Assembly: GCA_035771165.1 (NCBI GenBank) | Contig: JAWNZC010000349.1 | Coordinates: 930,001-994,000, forward strand | Reading direction: 5' to 3' | Length of the DNA stretch: 64,000 bases | Source: Paragorgia papillata | Lineage: Eukaryota; Cnidaria; Anthozoa; Scleralcyonacea; Coralliidae | Part shown: positions 37,201 through 48,473 of the stretch, one piece after another | Layout: each line of letters starts with the position of its first letter | Numbering within the stretch: the first letter of the stretch is position 1 | Made by a program: the position numbers and the translations under genes | The notes under the pieces: model-generated | The model's input: the letters and a program-made list of their open reading frames with translations, nothing else | What the model was told of the DNA's origin: nothing | Databases searched by the model: none

Positions 37201-40200
37201 AAGTTGAACACAAATAACTAAGTTTCAATAATAACAAAATTGAAACAGTTGATGATCTTCGGAAGGTTGGCTATGCCACGCTGTCTAACAGTCACCTTTA
37301 CACAACACAATGTTACATCACCCACTCATACAACCCCAAAGGTACTAAACGGTCACCAAAAATAACTATATATATAGGTAGCACGATATGGCAAATGTTG
37401 TATTTTTAAAGATAAAATTGGATTTGACAGTTTATTCACTGAGTATAGCTCAACTGTCGTAACAATTTACCACTTTTTTTAAAGTGATAATTCACAATCC
37501 TCAACTTGTTCGAAAAAATAAAAACAAGTAGCTACGACACACATAGGCGTAGCAGCCCAATTCTGTTTGGGGGAGGCAGAGATATTTGCCCGAAAAATTT
37601 AGGGTTAAATATTGATTTTTAAGTCGTATTTTTCAGTCTTAGTTTAACGTATTTCACAGCAATACATATCGAAATTGCCCAAAATTCCCAACAGAAAGTG
37701 CCCGAATTTTCCTTTTTCAAAGATTTTGGGAGGGCAATTAGAAAAAAGCTAAGGAGATTGCAGAAAAACAATCCGTTGACGTCCTGACGGGATATGCTGC
37801 ACTGTATATCCCTTTCAAGATTTCTAGAGCTTTGGTCTTTAGTTAGGACAATATTTCATGGTTATCTACAGTATTTCAAGCATGTAAAGTATTTATATAC
37901 ATTCCTTTGTTTTAACTAGAAAACACTTGGAACAAACCCAATTTCTGTTGCAGCAACTGGTCAAAACAGTGATAGTGACATGTTTGTTTTGGATATGGCA
38001 ACAACAGCTGCCGCACTTGGAAAGGTGATTTGTTTTTAAATTTGTAAATCTATTTGTTGAAGTTCCTCGTGTAAGTTGGTTTAATTTTGAGTAGAGTGTT
38101 TTCGACGGTTTGTTTGTTTGTTTGTTTGTTTGTTTGTTTGTTTGTTTGTTGTTGGTATATATACTGTGATGGTGTTTTTGATATTGGTGGTGTTGTTGTT
38201 TTTAGTGTTGTTGGTGCCGTTGGTGTCGGTGTTGGTGTTGGTGTTGTTGGTATTGTTGGTGGTATTGCCTGTTAGTGTTGGTGTTGGTGGTGCTGGTGCT
38301 GGTGGAGTTGGTGTTGTTGTTTGTGATGCTTGTGATGTTGGTGTTGTTGTTGACGTTGTTAGTGTTGTTGGCGTTGTTGGCGATAGAGGTATTAGTTGAG
38401 TTATTATTTAGTTGTGTTGGCTGTATATGTTGTTATCTTGACGTAGATCATTCTTGGTTCACAGTGTTCGTTATAGGGCAACTAGAGTCATAAAACGAGT
38501 TGCTCATAGTTAAAAGACCCTTATAAGACTTAAGACAGTATAAAGTTTTGATATGTTGGTTTTATCTGAGAAATAATGTTATTATTCCCGTATTTCATTC
38601 TTTTGAACGCTGGTATATTTTGAATGTTTATAGTGGCTTTGTTTGATTCTCACTCATCTCCTAGATAATTGCCACTGTATATCAAACTTAGATCAGTATT
38701 GAATTATTTTCATAAAACTATTTACCATCATAAGACTTGGTTTGAGTAATTGTTTATCCATTCATCAATTCGTCAATTCAATTTACATGCTGTATAGGTT
38801 GAAATGTGCAATAGAAAAAAGGAAAGCATTCCGGACGGCTGGGCAGTGGATGCTAATGGACTGGTATGAAACACTAATTTTCGTAACAGACTGCGATCGC
38901 TTTTGCATTTGATTAGCGAATATAATAGTTTCAAACCATCTATTTTATAATCTTCATCACTTTATGGTGAACAGAGAGCAATTGAATTAGAGTCTAACTG
39001 ATGGGGGATCAGAAGGTCTATTGTTCTTCGAGAAGACCATGAGAAAATCACATGTCATTACAGCCTTTAGGAGGGGCGCTAATTCGAGAGGGGGCGCTAA
39101 TTTAAAAATAACATTTATTATTGTCGTTAGCAAACTAACAATTTATACCCAAACAAACATATAACAGAAACATGACGACTCGACAAATGGGCACAAAATT
39201 TGAAGACGAACTTCGGCGATTGAAGGATATTTGTACTCATATGAAAATTTATGTAAAGGCGTGTATACGAAAATTAACCTCTTTCTTTGTAAAGACATTA
39301 TAACTTACATTTGATTTCACATTAAAGTTACCGGTATATATTTGCTAGGGTTGATAATTGATAATACAATATGTGCGTGTTTTTTTTTAAAGTTTTGCGT
39401 GGCTTCCCCCGATGGGGGGGGGGGGGGGGCGCTTATTTGAGAGGGGCGCTTATTAACAAAAATTTGGCTTTGGGAGGGGCGCTAAATCGTGAGTGGACGC
39501 TTATTTGAAGATGGGCGCTAATTCGAGCATTTACGGTATGTGCATGTGTTTGACCGATCACGAGGGATGAAAAAACCGCCTTTAGAAGAATGGATGTGCG
39601 ATGTCATCAGTAATTGCCAACTGCAATGGCGAGTAAAATTATGTGGCATTGCGTAGCCATTTTGAAAGACATACCAGACTAACAATAGTAAAAATATTAT
39701 ACCTATTCTGGCTAACGCCTTGCAGACTGTTCTATACCCAGTATATAAGCGCCCTAGTCATGAGCTAAAAGGACACTCTCGACCCCAAAAACTCGACTAG
39801 GGCAAACAATTATTGACTATCTAAATACACATCTTGCATGAAAGGGCAAATATTGTTCTCATTTTTATCATCTAAAAAGCGGTAAATGCGAAAAAGTGCA
39901 AAGCGCAAAAAGCCGAAGTGACGTATGCGAGAACTTATTCAGCCGAGTATCTGGTTTACAGTGCACTCAGACTACGGCAGCGACATTCAGTGGAGATGTT
40001 ATACCTCCCGCGCGTCTTCTCAGGAGGGACTGGATATATACAGTCTATGCATGTATATTCACACAGTCACATGTACGCTCACATTCCGTATTTTCCAAGT
40101 GATAAGATGGTATAAGATCAACCTATGGATGCATTGGTTAATTTGATATCGATATTCTAAATATCTTGTTTTTGTGTCAGGCAACAACTGACGGACAGGA

Positions 40201-43200
40201 AGCTATGAATGGTGGTTTGATGCCGCTTGGTGGATCAGAAACTACAAGTAACACAATTTAAATTGGTATTTTGTAAATTTAAAAAAAAGAAAGACACCAC
40301 TAAATTAGTGCAAAGCATCCTTGTTTATCATGATGATTTTTAAGAGTACGGTCATGATTATCTCCATTTCTGTCGTTCTCACGAAAAGTTTTAATCTTTT
40401 TAAACGTTGGGTCATGAACATGCAGTAACGTTTTAAGCTACGTTCAAAAAACTTTTAAGCCAGAGTAGCGTTAAACTATGTCTAATAAGGCTTATTTACA
40501 CACTGTCAGGCGATAATTGCTATCTCCTATACTGACACATGCAATCGAGTGGATTGACTTACGAATATATTGAACCTTATGTGCCAAACTATATGATTCA
40601 ATACTTTGGTTAGTCATTCATTCAATTACATTCGTCATGCAGGATAAGAAAAATTGCAGTAAACATCGTTAGTGTAAACGGGTCTTTATAAATTGTCGTT
40701 TTCCCGTGGATCAATTGCAAAAATCCAACAATGAATTATTAAATACGCATAATTTAGCTTCATGCAAATTTTCAAGCAGAGCTATATGTTTATGGCTTCA
40801 CAGTTTTTTTGTTTGTTTTTAATAGAGAATTTGTGGTATTTATGACATGTGAAAGCACAAAAAATAACGGAACATTATTGCACTCTTTAATGTTCTGATT
40901 TCAGGTGGATACAAGGGATATGGGTTAGGTTTTATGGTTGAACTGTTTTGTGGCGTCTTGTCAGGAAGTGCATTTGGTCCAGGTGTGAGAAACTGGAACA
41001 TTAGCGATACTGTTGCTGATTTAGTAAGTCTGTCCTGTTATGAATATCTAAGATTGATTTATCTAATGTATTTTATTTTATCTAATACAGTTTCAATTTA
41101 TTTATCTAATACAGTTTTAGAGTTAAGGAGGGAGGGATTAAACTCCTAGGATAAGAGCGCAATGTAAAATTGAGGCCAAGTTTCTTGAATGTTTTTGTTT
41201 ATATGGGCTTTAATTGCTCGAAATATTTCGTTATCAAAACTAATTTCGGCAATTTACCACCTTTTAACCTGCTCTATCTAAAACACTCTGCCTATATGCA
41301 GCACTCTACTTTTTGGGCTGTTATAGATTTGCAAGCAGAAATAAGCGCGAAAAACGTTTTTTAAAAGTTGAGAGAGGTTTGAAAACATCCTTCTCGTCTT
41401 ATTATAATTAATTTTTCTTGCAGGGCCAATGCTTTGTCGCTCTTGATCCCAGTGTGTTTGCTCCGGGATTTGAAAATCGTTTAAGTTCTTTAATGAATCA
41501 CTGTCGTGGACTTGATCCGGTAAGGACATATGTAGATATAAAGAGATACCGTTGATAGTTGTAATCTCCCAAATGTTTTCTTTTGCCCACACCTGCATGT
41601 ATAAACTATTGTGTTTAGGTGACGCGAGTATATCTTTTTATTTATTTTGTTTTATAAATATTTAATATTTACGTTTTGATTTCAGTATTTCTTTATGCAT
41701 TTTATTAACAAATACTTGGACTTTTAATAGAACACGCAATGTCAAGTACAACGTTCGCGCACGAACGGTCTCCACACCTGCGCCCACAAACATATGAGCG
41801 ATTTTGATACGAAACATTGCGTTGTTGATTTATATCTCGCTATAAACTAACCCTAACCCCCATAATTAGCGAGACATGTGTTAACAGCTAAACATTGGTT
41901 GAACACCCTTTCATAAACCCTTAAAAAACTCATTAATAATTCACGAGGAAAACACAAAAGAAAATCAAGACCGTATCGTGTCTTTATATGTGATAAAGAT
42001 ACCTCCTGATTTACATAAACTTTAGCTTTGATTTTCTCGGCTTAGACAAGGTTATTTTTCTTACTACGCCAATGAACTTACCAAGTAAAACACTCCTGCT
42101 CGTTTATTAAACAGTACTTCAAAAACTCATTAATAATTCATGAGGAAAACACAAAGGAAATCAGTACCATGTCCGTGGTTTTATATCTGATAAAGAAACC
42201 TCCTGATTTACATAAACTTTAGCTTTGATTTTCTTTAGACAACGTTATTTTTCAAACTTACTACGCCAATGAACTTATAAAACACTGCTGCTCATGTTTT
42301 AAGTAATAGTTCAAATACGACGGAGGACTTTACCTCGGACTTTACCGGGATTTCAAAGTCCGAGTGCTTTTTGAAAAGGCGAGCCAAAGCCAAGGCGAGC
42401 CTTTTTAATTAATGCACGAGGGCTTTGTAATCCCGGTAAAGTCCAACGTCGAGTATTTGAACTGACTTCTCAAACTCAAAACTCCGAAGATACCTCTGAA
42501 ACGTAATATATCATGTTGGACTTGAATTTATAACTAGGGGCTTCAGTGGATCTGAAATAGCCTTTACCTATCCTAGACTGTCCTTCATTGCGTACGTATA
42601 CCATGCATATATATAAGCAGTTCGAAAGTTATACCGGCTCGATCCACGTCTGGAGTTCAGGCATATTTTTCTGACAAATTTGACGAACAAACTGAAAACT
42701 TGAACTATGATGTCACTCTGCTTTGTCTTTTTCTTCCACGACTTTCAGTTTCAGTAGTTCTTGTTTTGTATTAGTTTGGCTTGTTTATATATAACTATAT
42801 ATAGGCCGCTGGTGAAACTGAAGTACTAGTTGCTGGTGATCCAGAAAGGAAACACTTATCTGAAGTAGAGAAAGATGGTGGGATACGTTATCACGTGAAT
42901 TTACTTACTGCTTTGGTAAGTAGTTTTGTTTACAGATGACGCGTCATGGCAGCCATGTTGGAAGAAACTAAGCATAGAAATCTTATTTAGCTGCTATTGT
43001 ATATTTGACGTGTATTTCCCTCCAACATGTTTCAGTCGTACGTAATAGTCTTTTGAATCTCGAGGAAGAGCGATGTGCGGCTTCCTCAAGTCTCCCCGCC
43101 TTGCCATCTTGGAACGATCTGCGCACATGAAAATTTTAGATATTCCCCCCTCCCCTTCTGTGACAGGACACGTCACAGCCATGCACCTGTGATTATTTTT

Positions 43201-43615
43201 CAGTTCAGTAGCAATTTGTTATAAAAAGTGCATGCATGCAGGTTGCAGGAGAAGGGGGTGAGGGATTTTTATACGCGATTGCTGTCATTCTCTTTTCATC
43301 ATAGACTATACTTACCATCCTGTTTTGTTACGAATTAGGTTACTTAATTCCAACTAAAATCCTAAATCTAAACCAACCAGGTATTATCCAATAGCCATGA
43401 TCCCAGAAGTAACAGTAAAATAACAATAAAGTACTGCCCAGTATATTGCATGGTCAGCGGTATTGAAAGAGGGTAATTTTTCCATAAAGACTACATCACC
43501 GCGTATGCCGAAACTTGCAACTTTGTTCATAAACTTGTTTTAAACAGTAATATATTTTTTTTATCAGGACACTATGGCAGATGAATTACAAGTCGATCAT
43601 TTAAAGCGTTTGTAA
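24642..43615 (+). CDS. Malate/L-lactate dehydrogenase, type-2 (Ldh_2/YjmC-YiaK family), 12 exons
   Basis: NAD(P)-dependent oxidoreductase of the Ldh_2 superfamily, unrelated to classical MDH/LDH. Exons: 24642-24801, 31981-32093, 32923-32998, 36310-36371, 36580-36633, 37920-38024, 38798-38863, 40181-40247, 40905-41023, 41424-41519, 42805-42915, 43568-43615. Every intron is GT/AG and the phases join, giving 358 aa, the family's usual ~350. Signatures: SHGLNRLGMYV (residues 47-57) with His48 matching the catalytic His44 of E. coli YiaK; GVGWV...GSNHFGIAGYY (109-126); LGTNP (158-162); LDMATT (179-184); IPDGWAVD; PLGG; GYKGYGL (236-242). No frameshift, stop or missing motif, so it looks functional. 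No targeting peptide is evident, so cytosolic is likely. The substrate (malate, lactate, sulfolactate or another 2-oxoacid pair) cannot be fixed from sequence. Confidence 0.96.
25173..25233 (+). repeat. (TG)n followed by a 35-base G run
   Basis: TGTGTGTG-type sequence leads into an uninterrupted G tract at 25199-25233. A second G run of 17 lies at 25376-25392. Both are in intron 1 of the dehydrogenase gene. Exact lengths are likely to be sequencing-sensitive. Confidence 0.9.
26069..26170 (+). repeat. GCATGCATGC-rich tract
   Basis: Overlapping TGCATGCATGCA palindromes with spacers, of the same kind as the larger array at 27628-27855. Confidence 0.75.
27628..27855 (+). repeat. Interspersed array of TGCATGCATGCAA motifs
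   Basis: About eleven copies of (TG)CATGCATGCAA separated by 4-18 bp AT-rich spacers such as TTTTAAA or ATGAGG. Spacers vary in length and sequence. Confidence 0.88.
28901..29110. mobile_element. Possible lone end of an AGTGC-type element
   Basis: TTAAAGTGCACATGACATGA followed by AAGAACATTTGAAATAATGG resembles the left end of the TTAA elements. The inverted right end was not found. CACTGCTGTTCATGTTTTAA at 29110 is the closing motif of repeat family A. Confidence 0.4.
29447..30402. repeat. Nested foldback with ~300-bp arms
   Basis: Left arm from GGTGGCATTTTTTGTTACAA and right arm ending TTGTAACAAAAAATGCCATC are inverted copies with modest divergence, meeting near 29745 and 30105. A third TTGCCTGCTTGTAACAAAAA lies in the loop at about 30044, so the loop holds another partial end. 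Confidence 0.82.
30719..30811. repeat. 93-bp near-perfect palindrome
   Basis: Centred on TATACGTATA at about 30764/30765, with arms running out through AATTATGAATTTC, ATATATAATT and CGTTTGATAT. Two mismatches by eye and no loop. Confidence 0.92.
30955..31094 (+). repeat. tRNA-derived SINE-like sequence
   Basis: GAGTAACTCAATGGTCATATAGAGCGTC resembles an A box and GGTTACAGGTTCTATCC a B box about 40 bp later, followed by AT-rich sequence. It lies between two hAT insertions. No functional tRNA fold. Confidence 0.55.
31103..31746. mobile_element. hAT-type MITE, CAGTGGCGTAGCCAAGGG ends
   Basis: CAGTGGCGTAGCCAAGGG and CCTGGCTACGCCACTG are flanked by a perfect 8-bp duplication ATCAGTAT (31095-31102, 31747-31754). 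The right subterminal part carries the shared GGAAATGGCATTT...AAAATTTTCCGGGG block. Contains the nested element 31132-31341. Confidence 0.93.
31132..31341. mobile_element. Nested MITE inside the 31103 element
   Basis: TAGCCTGGTACCC and GGGTACCAGGCTA ends, also TGGGCCAGGTAACCAC with its inverse, are flanked by an 8-9 bp duplication GGTCAGGCC. A hAT-like target size again. Confidence 0.82.
33330..36159. mobile_element. TTAA-flanked element with ~1-kb TIRs that look exon-derived
   Basis: Ends AGTGCCTATCTCATGGTTG and its exact complement, with TTAA on both sides (33326-33329, 36160-36163). The arms run about 33330-34310 and 35125-36159, and the loop is ~815 bp. Both arms carry matching frames such as PEDESSECIVKPYEDE, then YDGYKFA, followed in each arm by a GTAAGT donor-like site. 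Frameshifts differ between arms. The loop has a 143-codon minus-strand frame (34700-35131) without recognisable similarity. No transposase motif identified. Confidence 0.85.
36751..36850 (+). mobile_element. End fragment of a Tigger/pogo-like element
   Basis: TA followed by CAGTCGAACCTGTATTAAGC resembles the ends of pogo-type elements, with an internal AAGCGGTCCC / AAGTGGTCAC echo. AAACGGTCACC near 37347 may be related. No full partner end seen. Confidence 0.5.
37545..37745. mobile_element. One half of a hAT-type MITE
   Basis: ACATAGGCGTAGCAGCCC followed by GGGGGAGGCAGA resembles the CAGTGGCGTAGC ends. No inverted partner end was found, so it is truncated or too diverged. Confidence 0.4.
38108..38400 (+). 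repeat. (TTTG)n then GTTGGTGTT-type low-complexity tract
   Basis: About ten copies of TTTG to 38150, then about 230 bp of trinucleotide-like GTT/GGT mixtures. Long frames here are artefacts of composition. Confidence 0.9.
39060..39545. mobile_element. Fragment of a GGGCGCTAATTCGAG-type element
   Basis: Repeated modules GGGGCGCTAATTCGAG, GGCGCTTATTTGAG and GGGCGCTAAATCG occur near both ends, with a terminal GCATTTACGGTA at 39539. A run of 17-18 G lies at about 39413-39429. The left terminus is not evident. Confidence 0.6.
41932..42310 (+). repeat. Dispersed repeat family A, two head-to-tail copies
   Basis: Two copies (41932-42110 and 42118-42310) of CTCATTAATAATTCAYGAGG, AACACAAARGAAA, CCTCCTGATTTACATAAACT, TTTAGCTTTGATTTTCT, TACGCCAATGAACTTA and AAAACACTSCTGCTCRT. 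Located in the intron between dehydrogenase exons 10 and 11. Confidence 0.8.
42311..42465. repeat. Hairpin repeat next to family A
   Basis: CAAATACGACG...GGACTTTACCGGGAT is inverted as ATCCCGGTAAAGTCC...CGTCGAGTATTTG. The inner GAAAAGGCGAGCC and GGCGAGCCTTTTT are direct echoes. Confidence 0.75.
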
Positions 43616-43729
43616 CCTCATGGACATCGTAATTTCGTATATACGGCTGAAATGGAGAAGTGTGTACTGGAAGATGGAGGTTGCTTCCCACGTTCATATT
43701 AACCGTTTAAGCCTTTTCATTATTTTACT

Positions 43730-44135
43730 ATTATTATTTAAATGCCTGTACTTTACAAATTATCCTTCTTATTTAAAAGATATGTATACTTTAAGATCTG
43801 TGTCATATTCCGTAAGAGGTACAGATATTTTGAGTTTACCTAAACCTCGTACTACTACTTTTGGTCTTCATTCCTTTAAGTATCAATCAGCAAAATACTG
43901 GCACTCGTTATCAGATTTTAGATTAGCCGATATTACTTTTAAGGACTTTAAGAAGAAAATACGGACATGTAACTTTACTTGAAGTACTTTAAATAATTAT
44001 AATTATGATTATATTTAAATAATATACGGGGGGAGGTACGAGCTCTTTTATTTTATTTACTTGTTTATTTTCTCGAAGATATTAGCTTTACTCTGTAAAT
44101 TTTAGGGTAAATAAAGTTTATCTATGTATGTATTT
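43730..44135 (+). mobile_element. LINE 3' fragment in the dehydrogenase 3' flank
   Basis: The frame 43620-43982 ends with PKPRTTTFGLHSFKYQSAKY, then a WHSLSD and DFKKKIRTC motif, the conserved end of Jockey/CR1-type reverse transcriptases. AATAAA at 44110-44115 is followed by a short TATG-rich tail. It begins about 110 bp after the dehydrogenase stop, and that AATAAA is the first good polyadenylation signal downstream of the gene. Confidence 0.8.
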
Positions 44136-44339
44136 TCGTAAAAATTAAGGTGCCGACGTCACTGTAGTTTTCCTGGGCAAGTTTTATTTTCTCGCGGTGC
44201 ATGACACAAATGGAAAAGTTTTTCGGCCTTGAAGTTCTATTTTCTTGCGTTTGTACAAGTGTCAACGTAAATTGACAAGTTTTTCTTCTTGACAATGAAC
44301 TTTCTTCATAAGCTGATCGTGGTAGCTTTTGGGCAAAGA

Positions 44340-45083
44340 TCCATAGAAATAATAGACCTAGAATGGGGGCTCCTGTTTTGTCAGCCAAAAGAGTGACCTC
44401 GTTATAAGGAGTCAAAATGGCCGATTTATAAGGGCAAAGTAAAGTCGTCGTAGGACTTTTCAACAGTTTTTAACACGGCGGCAGTTGTTCATGTCCATGT
44501 GGAGTGCACGATGAATAAAATATTTTTTTAAATATCTTTTAAAGGACAATAAGCTGCGCTGACGACTGACTTGACCCTCCTCCCAACCTTGGAAAATTCA
44601 AAATGGCGGATTTATAAGGTCAAAATAAAATTTCAATTAGACCCCGGCCTTGTCACGTGACAGATCCGCATTTTACACACGTAAAATGTCACAGTTAAGA
44701 GGATGTCTTCGCAACAGGCTGGTAGCAAAAAAACGCTTAAAATGAATTTCTTTTATTCTTTGTTCTTCCATTGTTTTTTGCTTTATTCTTTTGTTCTTGG
44801 TGTCCTATATATCGGACACTGCATGAGCGTTAAAGGGTTGACAAGTTGTAACAATGCTGTTCATTCAACAAGCTGCTAATTAACTACAAGTTGTTAGCTG
44901 CAGCATTTAAAGGCTGTTGGAACAACTTGTCATAGGTCTATTGAAGTCATCACTGACCTTGTTACAAGTTAACAACCTGGGACAGCCAGTGCAAACACAT
45001 GACGGTAACAGCCTGTGACAACTTGTTTGCAGGTCTTTAACAGCTTGCGTGTTTTTACGTGTATAGGTCTATTATTTCTATGG
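44340..45083. repeat. Region bounded by inverted CCATAGAAATAATAGACCTA
   Basis: CCATAGAAATAATAGACCTA at 44340 and its complement at 45083 bound a segment with repeated ACAAGTTGTTA / AACAACTTGT motifs (44835-45035). It could be an element with 20-bp TIRs. No target duplication seen. Confidence 0.5.
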
Positions 45084-45655
45084 TCACTGCGCACTCAACT
45101 TCGCGAAGTATCCAAAATATATGTATCTGCCATTTGGTTTCGTTCATTAACAATTGGAATCTGTCAAGGTTTAATCCATTATAATAGCACAGAATGGACA
45201 GATACAACTGCCTTTTTGCCGTTACGAAAAACTTGTCCAGCCCTATGCACTAGCAAATGAAACTTTTCAAGGAAAAATTCTGTGGAAAAAAACAAGCACA
45301 TCCGTACCGCCAGCTGGAAAAACTTGGTTTGCGTGTTCGAGGCTATACAATACATGACATAACATTAATATTTATTTATTAGACCTTCACCACCTGATTG
45401 TGATGTACTGATCTTTACCATAGTCTGTTGAGGAATGGTCTGGAAACTTGTAAAAATCTTTGTTTTCAGGGTTTTCCCCCCTACGTTTATGCACTGTCAT
45501 TGACTATAGATACATGCATGACAAGCAGTTTTGAATATTATGAGGCAATCTACCAATAGCTTCTCTGAGTTCAATTAACTTGTTCACCTGTACAGTATAT
45601 GTATGGGACCTTTCACTGCCCAGCTGATTCCAGCGGGTTTTGGGAGGAGGAAAGG
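45084..45655. other. Intergenic, lone TGGTCTGGAAACT end
   Basis: AATGGTCTGGAAACTTG at about 45430 is an end of the 3496/20543 element family without a partner. No gene seen. Confidence 0.45.
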
Positions 45656-47250
45656 CAGGGGCGGATCTAGGAGAAAATCTGACTGTATCGTATTTGTGAT
45701 GACACCAAAGTTAGGGGGTCCGGGGGCATTACTCCCGGGAAAATTTTGAAAATTAAGACACCGCGGAAATGCGATTTCCTGCAATCTGAGGGAATGTTTA
45801 GACAAAATACAGCGGCACGCACAACTTAAATTTTTCATGAATATAAATAACCAAAAACGACAAATTAAAGTTAACTTGTATTATAAAAAGTTTAGTAATA
45901 AATATTGCCAACAACTAAAACTGTTTATGTTACTGTAGATTATTTAATACTCAATATACACGTCAGCCTACCTATATCGGCACGCTATCATACTTTATAA
46001 ATTAATAAGGCTATAATAAGCCCAGACATCTACTTTTATATTCCCATTCTAAATGCATGGGTTACCTGGACATTGTAACATTACTAGCAAATAATTATAC
46101 TCAGAATTGCACATTCTAAATGTGTTAATGCCATTGTGATCAAAACGATGATGACACAGACACTAGTATACAGAGACGTTCATGATGTTTTAAAATTAAC
46201 GACAACATTTAATACAACTAAATTAATGATATTTTCAAAAGCATATCAGAACAGCAACTATCATTCAGTACTTGGCTTTACGCCGACTCGAGTAAGTCTT
46301 CATTTTAATGTAAATCAATACACACAAGTCAAGGACAGTCTCAGTCATTCTCATTAGCATATTCCAAATTTAGTTCATAATATTAGTAGCTAAAATATTT
46401 ATTATTCATGAACTTTATACCTCACTGGGTGCTGATTTGAAGTGCGCGATTCCTGGCTGCGAGGGAACTGTAGCTTCACAAAATTAGACACAGCAAATTC
46501 GGCTGTAAGACACTTCTCACAATACGCTTAAGAGGAAGTAATCTACTAGCCTTTTCCTCCGGACAATAACTTCCATTATCCAAGACACGCGCGCAACAGC
46601 TGTTGTAGAACACTGTTGGACGCCATGGTGAGTTAGAGGCGCTTGCCGCTCGTAAAGTTGCATAAAACTAAATCACATCACGCCGTAATCATATTTAGAT
46701 CGTCGGAGACTGCTCCGATACAGTCAACTGTATCGGAAGTGTGGAAACTGCAGCAAAACGTGACCAAAATCAAGCATTTTGATTGGTTTGATACAGTCAA
46801 TGACGAGTCAACTGTATCAAATACAGTCGCTACAGTTACTATATTTAGCACAACTGTATCAATCGTAACCTAATCGGGAACACATCGCCAATAAAGAATG
46901 GTCGTGGCTAGATGGGATACTCGCAGTTGAGGTGACCGCGAGGTACTAGGTCCGAGTCAACTTCGGAACAATCATCGGGATTCGGATTTTTCTACTCGGA
47001 TTTTTCAAAATGGCGGCCACAATTTCAATCCAAGGAGTGACAAAACTCAACGAAGACAATAGACATCTCAATGAAGAACAAAGTAAGAATTTGTAAGAAT
47101 AATAAGATTTAAGACTCTAAAGTTTTTATTTTATTAAGAATCGTGTTGCAAATTTAGTAAAATGCTTGTAGTAGTCTAGACGAATTTTTATGGCTCATAT
47201 AAAATAAAATGTTGACAAAGATAATATAATATAATATATATATATATATA

Positions 47251-47744
47251 CAGTGGCGTAGTGGCAGGGGGAGGCAAGGGCCCCCCCAACTGGGGTTGTC
47301 CGAAAAGGGGCACCGAAACTAGCAAGGGCTCCAAAACTGAACAAAATAAACCTATTTCTTTGTGTAGCTAGGTCTTCAATGGGGGGATATAAAGATCTGA
47401 AATCTGTAATCTTTTGTGTTTTCTATGAAGTTTTATAATCTTGAGAATTCTGTAAAATCTCACTCCAAAATGCAGGAAATGGCATATCAGAGACTCTCGG
47501 ACCCCCCCCCCCCCCCCTAGAGGTTTGGCACTACTTCGCTGCTTGCATTGGCATGGTGTTTGAGAGCACCCGTTGTTTGTTGTAATATTATATTATATTG
47601 CTACTTCAGTTATTTTTAAACAAAAAATGTGATCATTTATCAAATACAGTAATGTCTTTCTTTCATATATTTTTTTTTTGGGGGGAGGGGGGGCACCAAA
47701 GCTAATCTGGTCACCCCAGCCTGAAACTTGCCACCACGCCACTG
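47251..47744. mobile_element. hAT-type MITE in a (TA)n tract, left arm copy
   Basis: CAGTGGCGTAGTGGCAGGGG and CTTGCCACCACGCCACTG bound it; TATATATA-like sequence on both sides hides the duplication. It has the shared AGGAAATGGCAT...CGGACCCCCC block. Confidence 0.85.
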
Positions 47745-48286
47745 TATATGTATATATATATATATATATATGACTTTATTAATTAATCACAATACAGGAG
47801 CATGAATCTTAAATGGCCTAGACATAAATACCAAGTCTCTACCATTAAATCCAAGTAGTATTCTTTTCAAACAACCTATTGCAGTAGTTTGAAAGCCCTA
47901 AACACTTCTGAGCCACAGTGCATAAAAAACACGGTCTAATACACCTGCCGGGAAATTAAGATAACTTGAAGTGTATGCATGGTGAAAGTATTTAAAAGCT
48001 TTTTCTCTTCTTGTTTAACTTATGTGCTGATTAATTTATATCTTAATTTCCCAGGTGTATAAAACCGTGCTTTTTACGCATCCATGGCTTCAGAGAAGTG
48101 TTTAGGGCTTTCAAACTACTGCAGGTGTACTAGTTATCTAGTATGGGACCTCATGTCCTTTTGTAGTTGCACCTGCCCCTGGGCAAATTTTAAAAAAAAA
48201 TTTTTAAAAATAGGTTGTTTGAAAAGAATACTAATTCATTTTCTAAGGGTTCCTGTTTTTTTATACACACTGTATATATATATATC

Positions 48287-48332
<46 letters not shown>

Positions 48333-48335
<3 letters not shown>

Positions 48336-48442
48336 TGGCGTGGTGGCAAGTTTCAGGCTGGAGTGGACAGATTGGTTTTGGTGCCCCTTCTGCACCTCCA
48401 GTTGGGGGGCCTTGCCCCCCCCCCCCTGCCACCACGCCACTG
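48333..48442. mobile_element. Same MITE, inverted and internally deleted, right arm copy
   Basis: It begins CAGTGGCGTGGTGGCAAGTT (the complement of the right end of 47251-47744) and ends CTGCCACCACGCCACTG. Only the two ends remain. (TA)n flanks it at 48275-48332 and 48443-48470. Confidence 0.85.
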
Positions 48443-48473
<31 letters not shown>

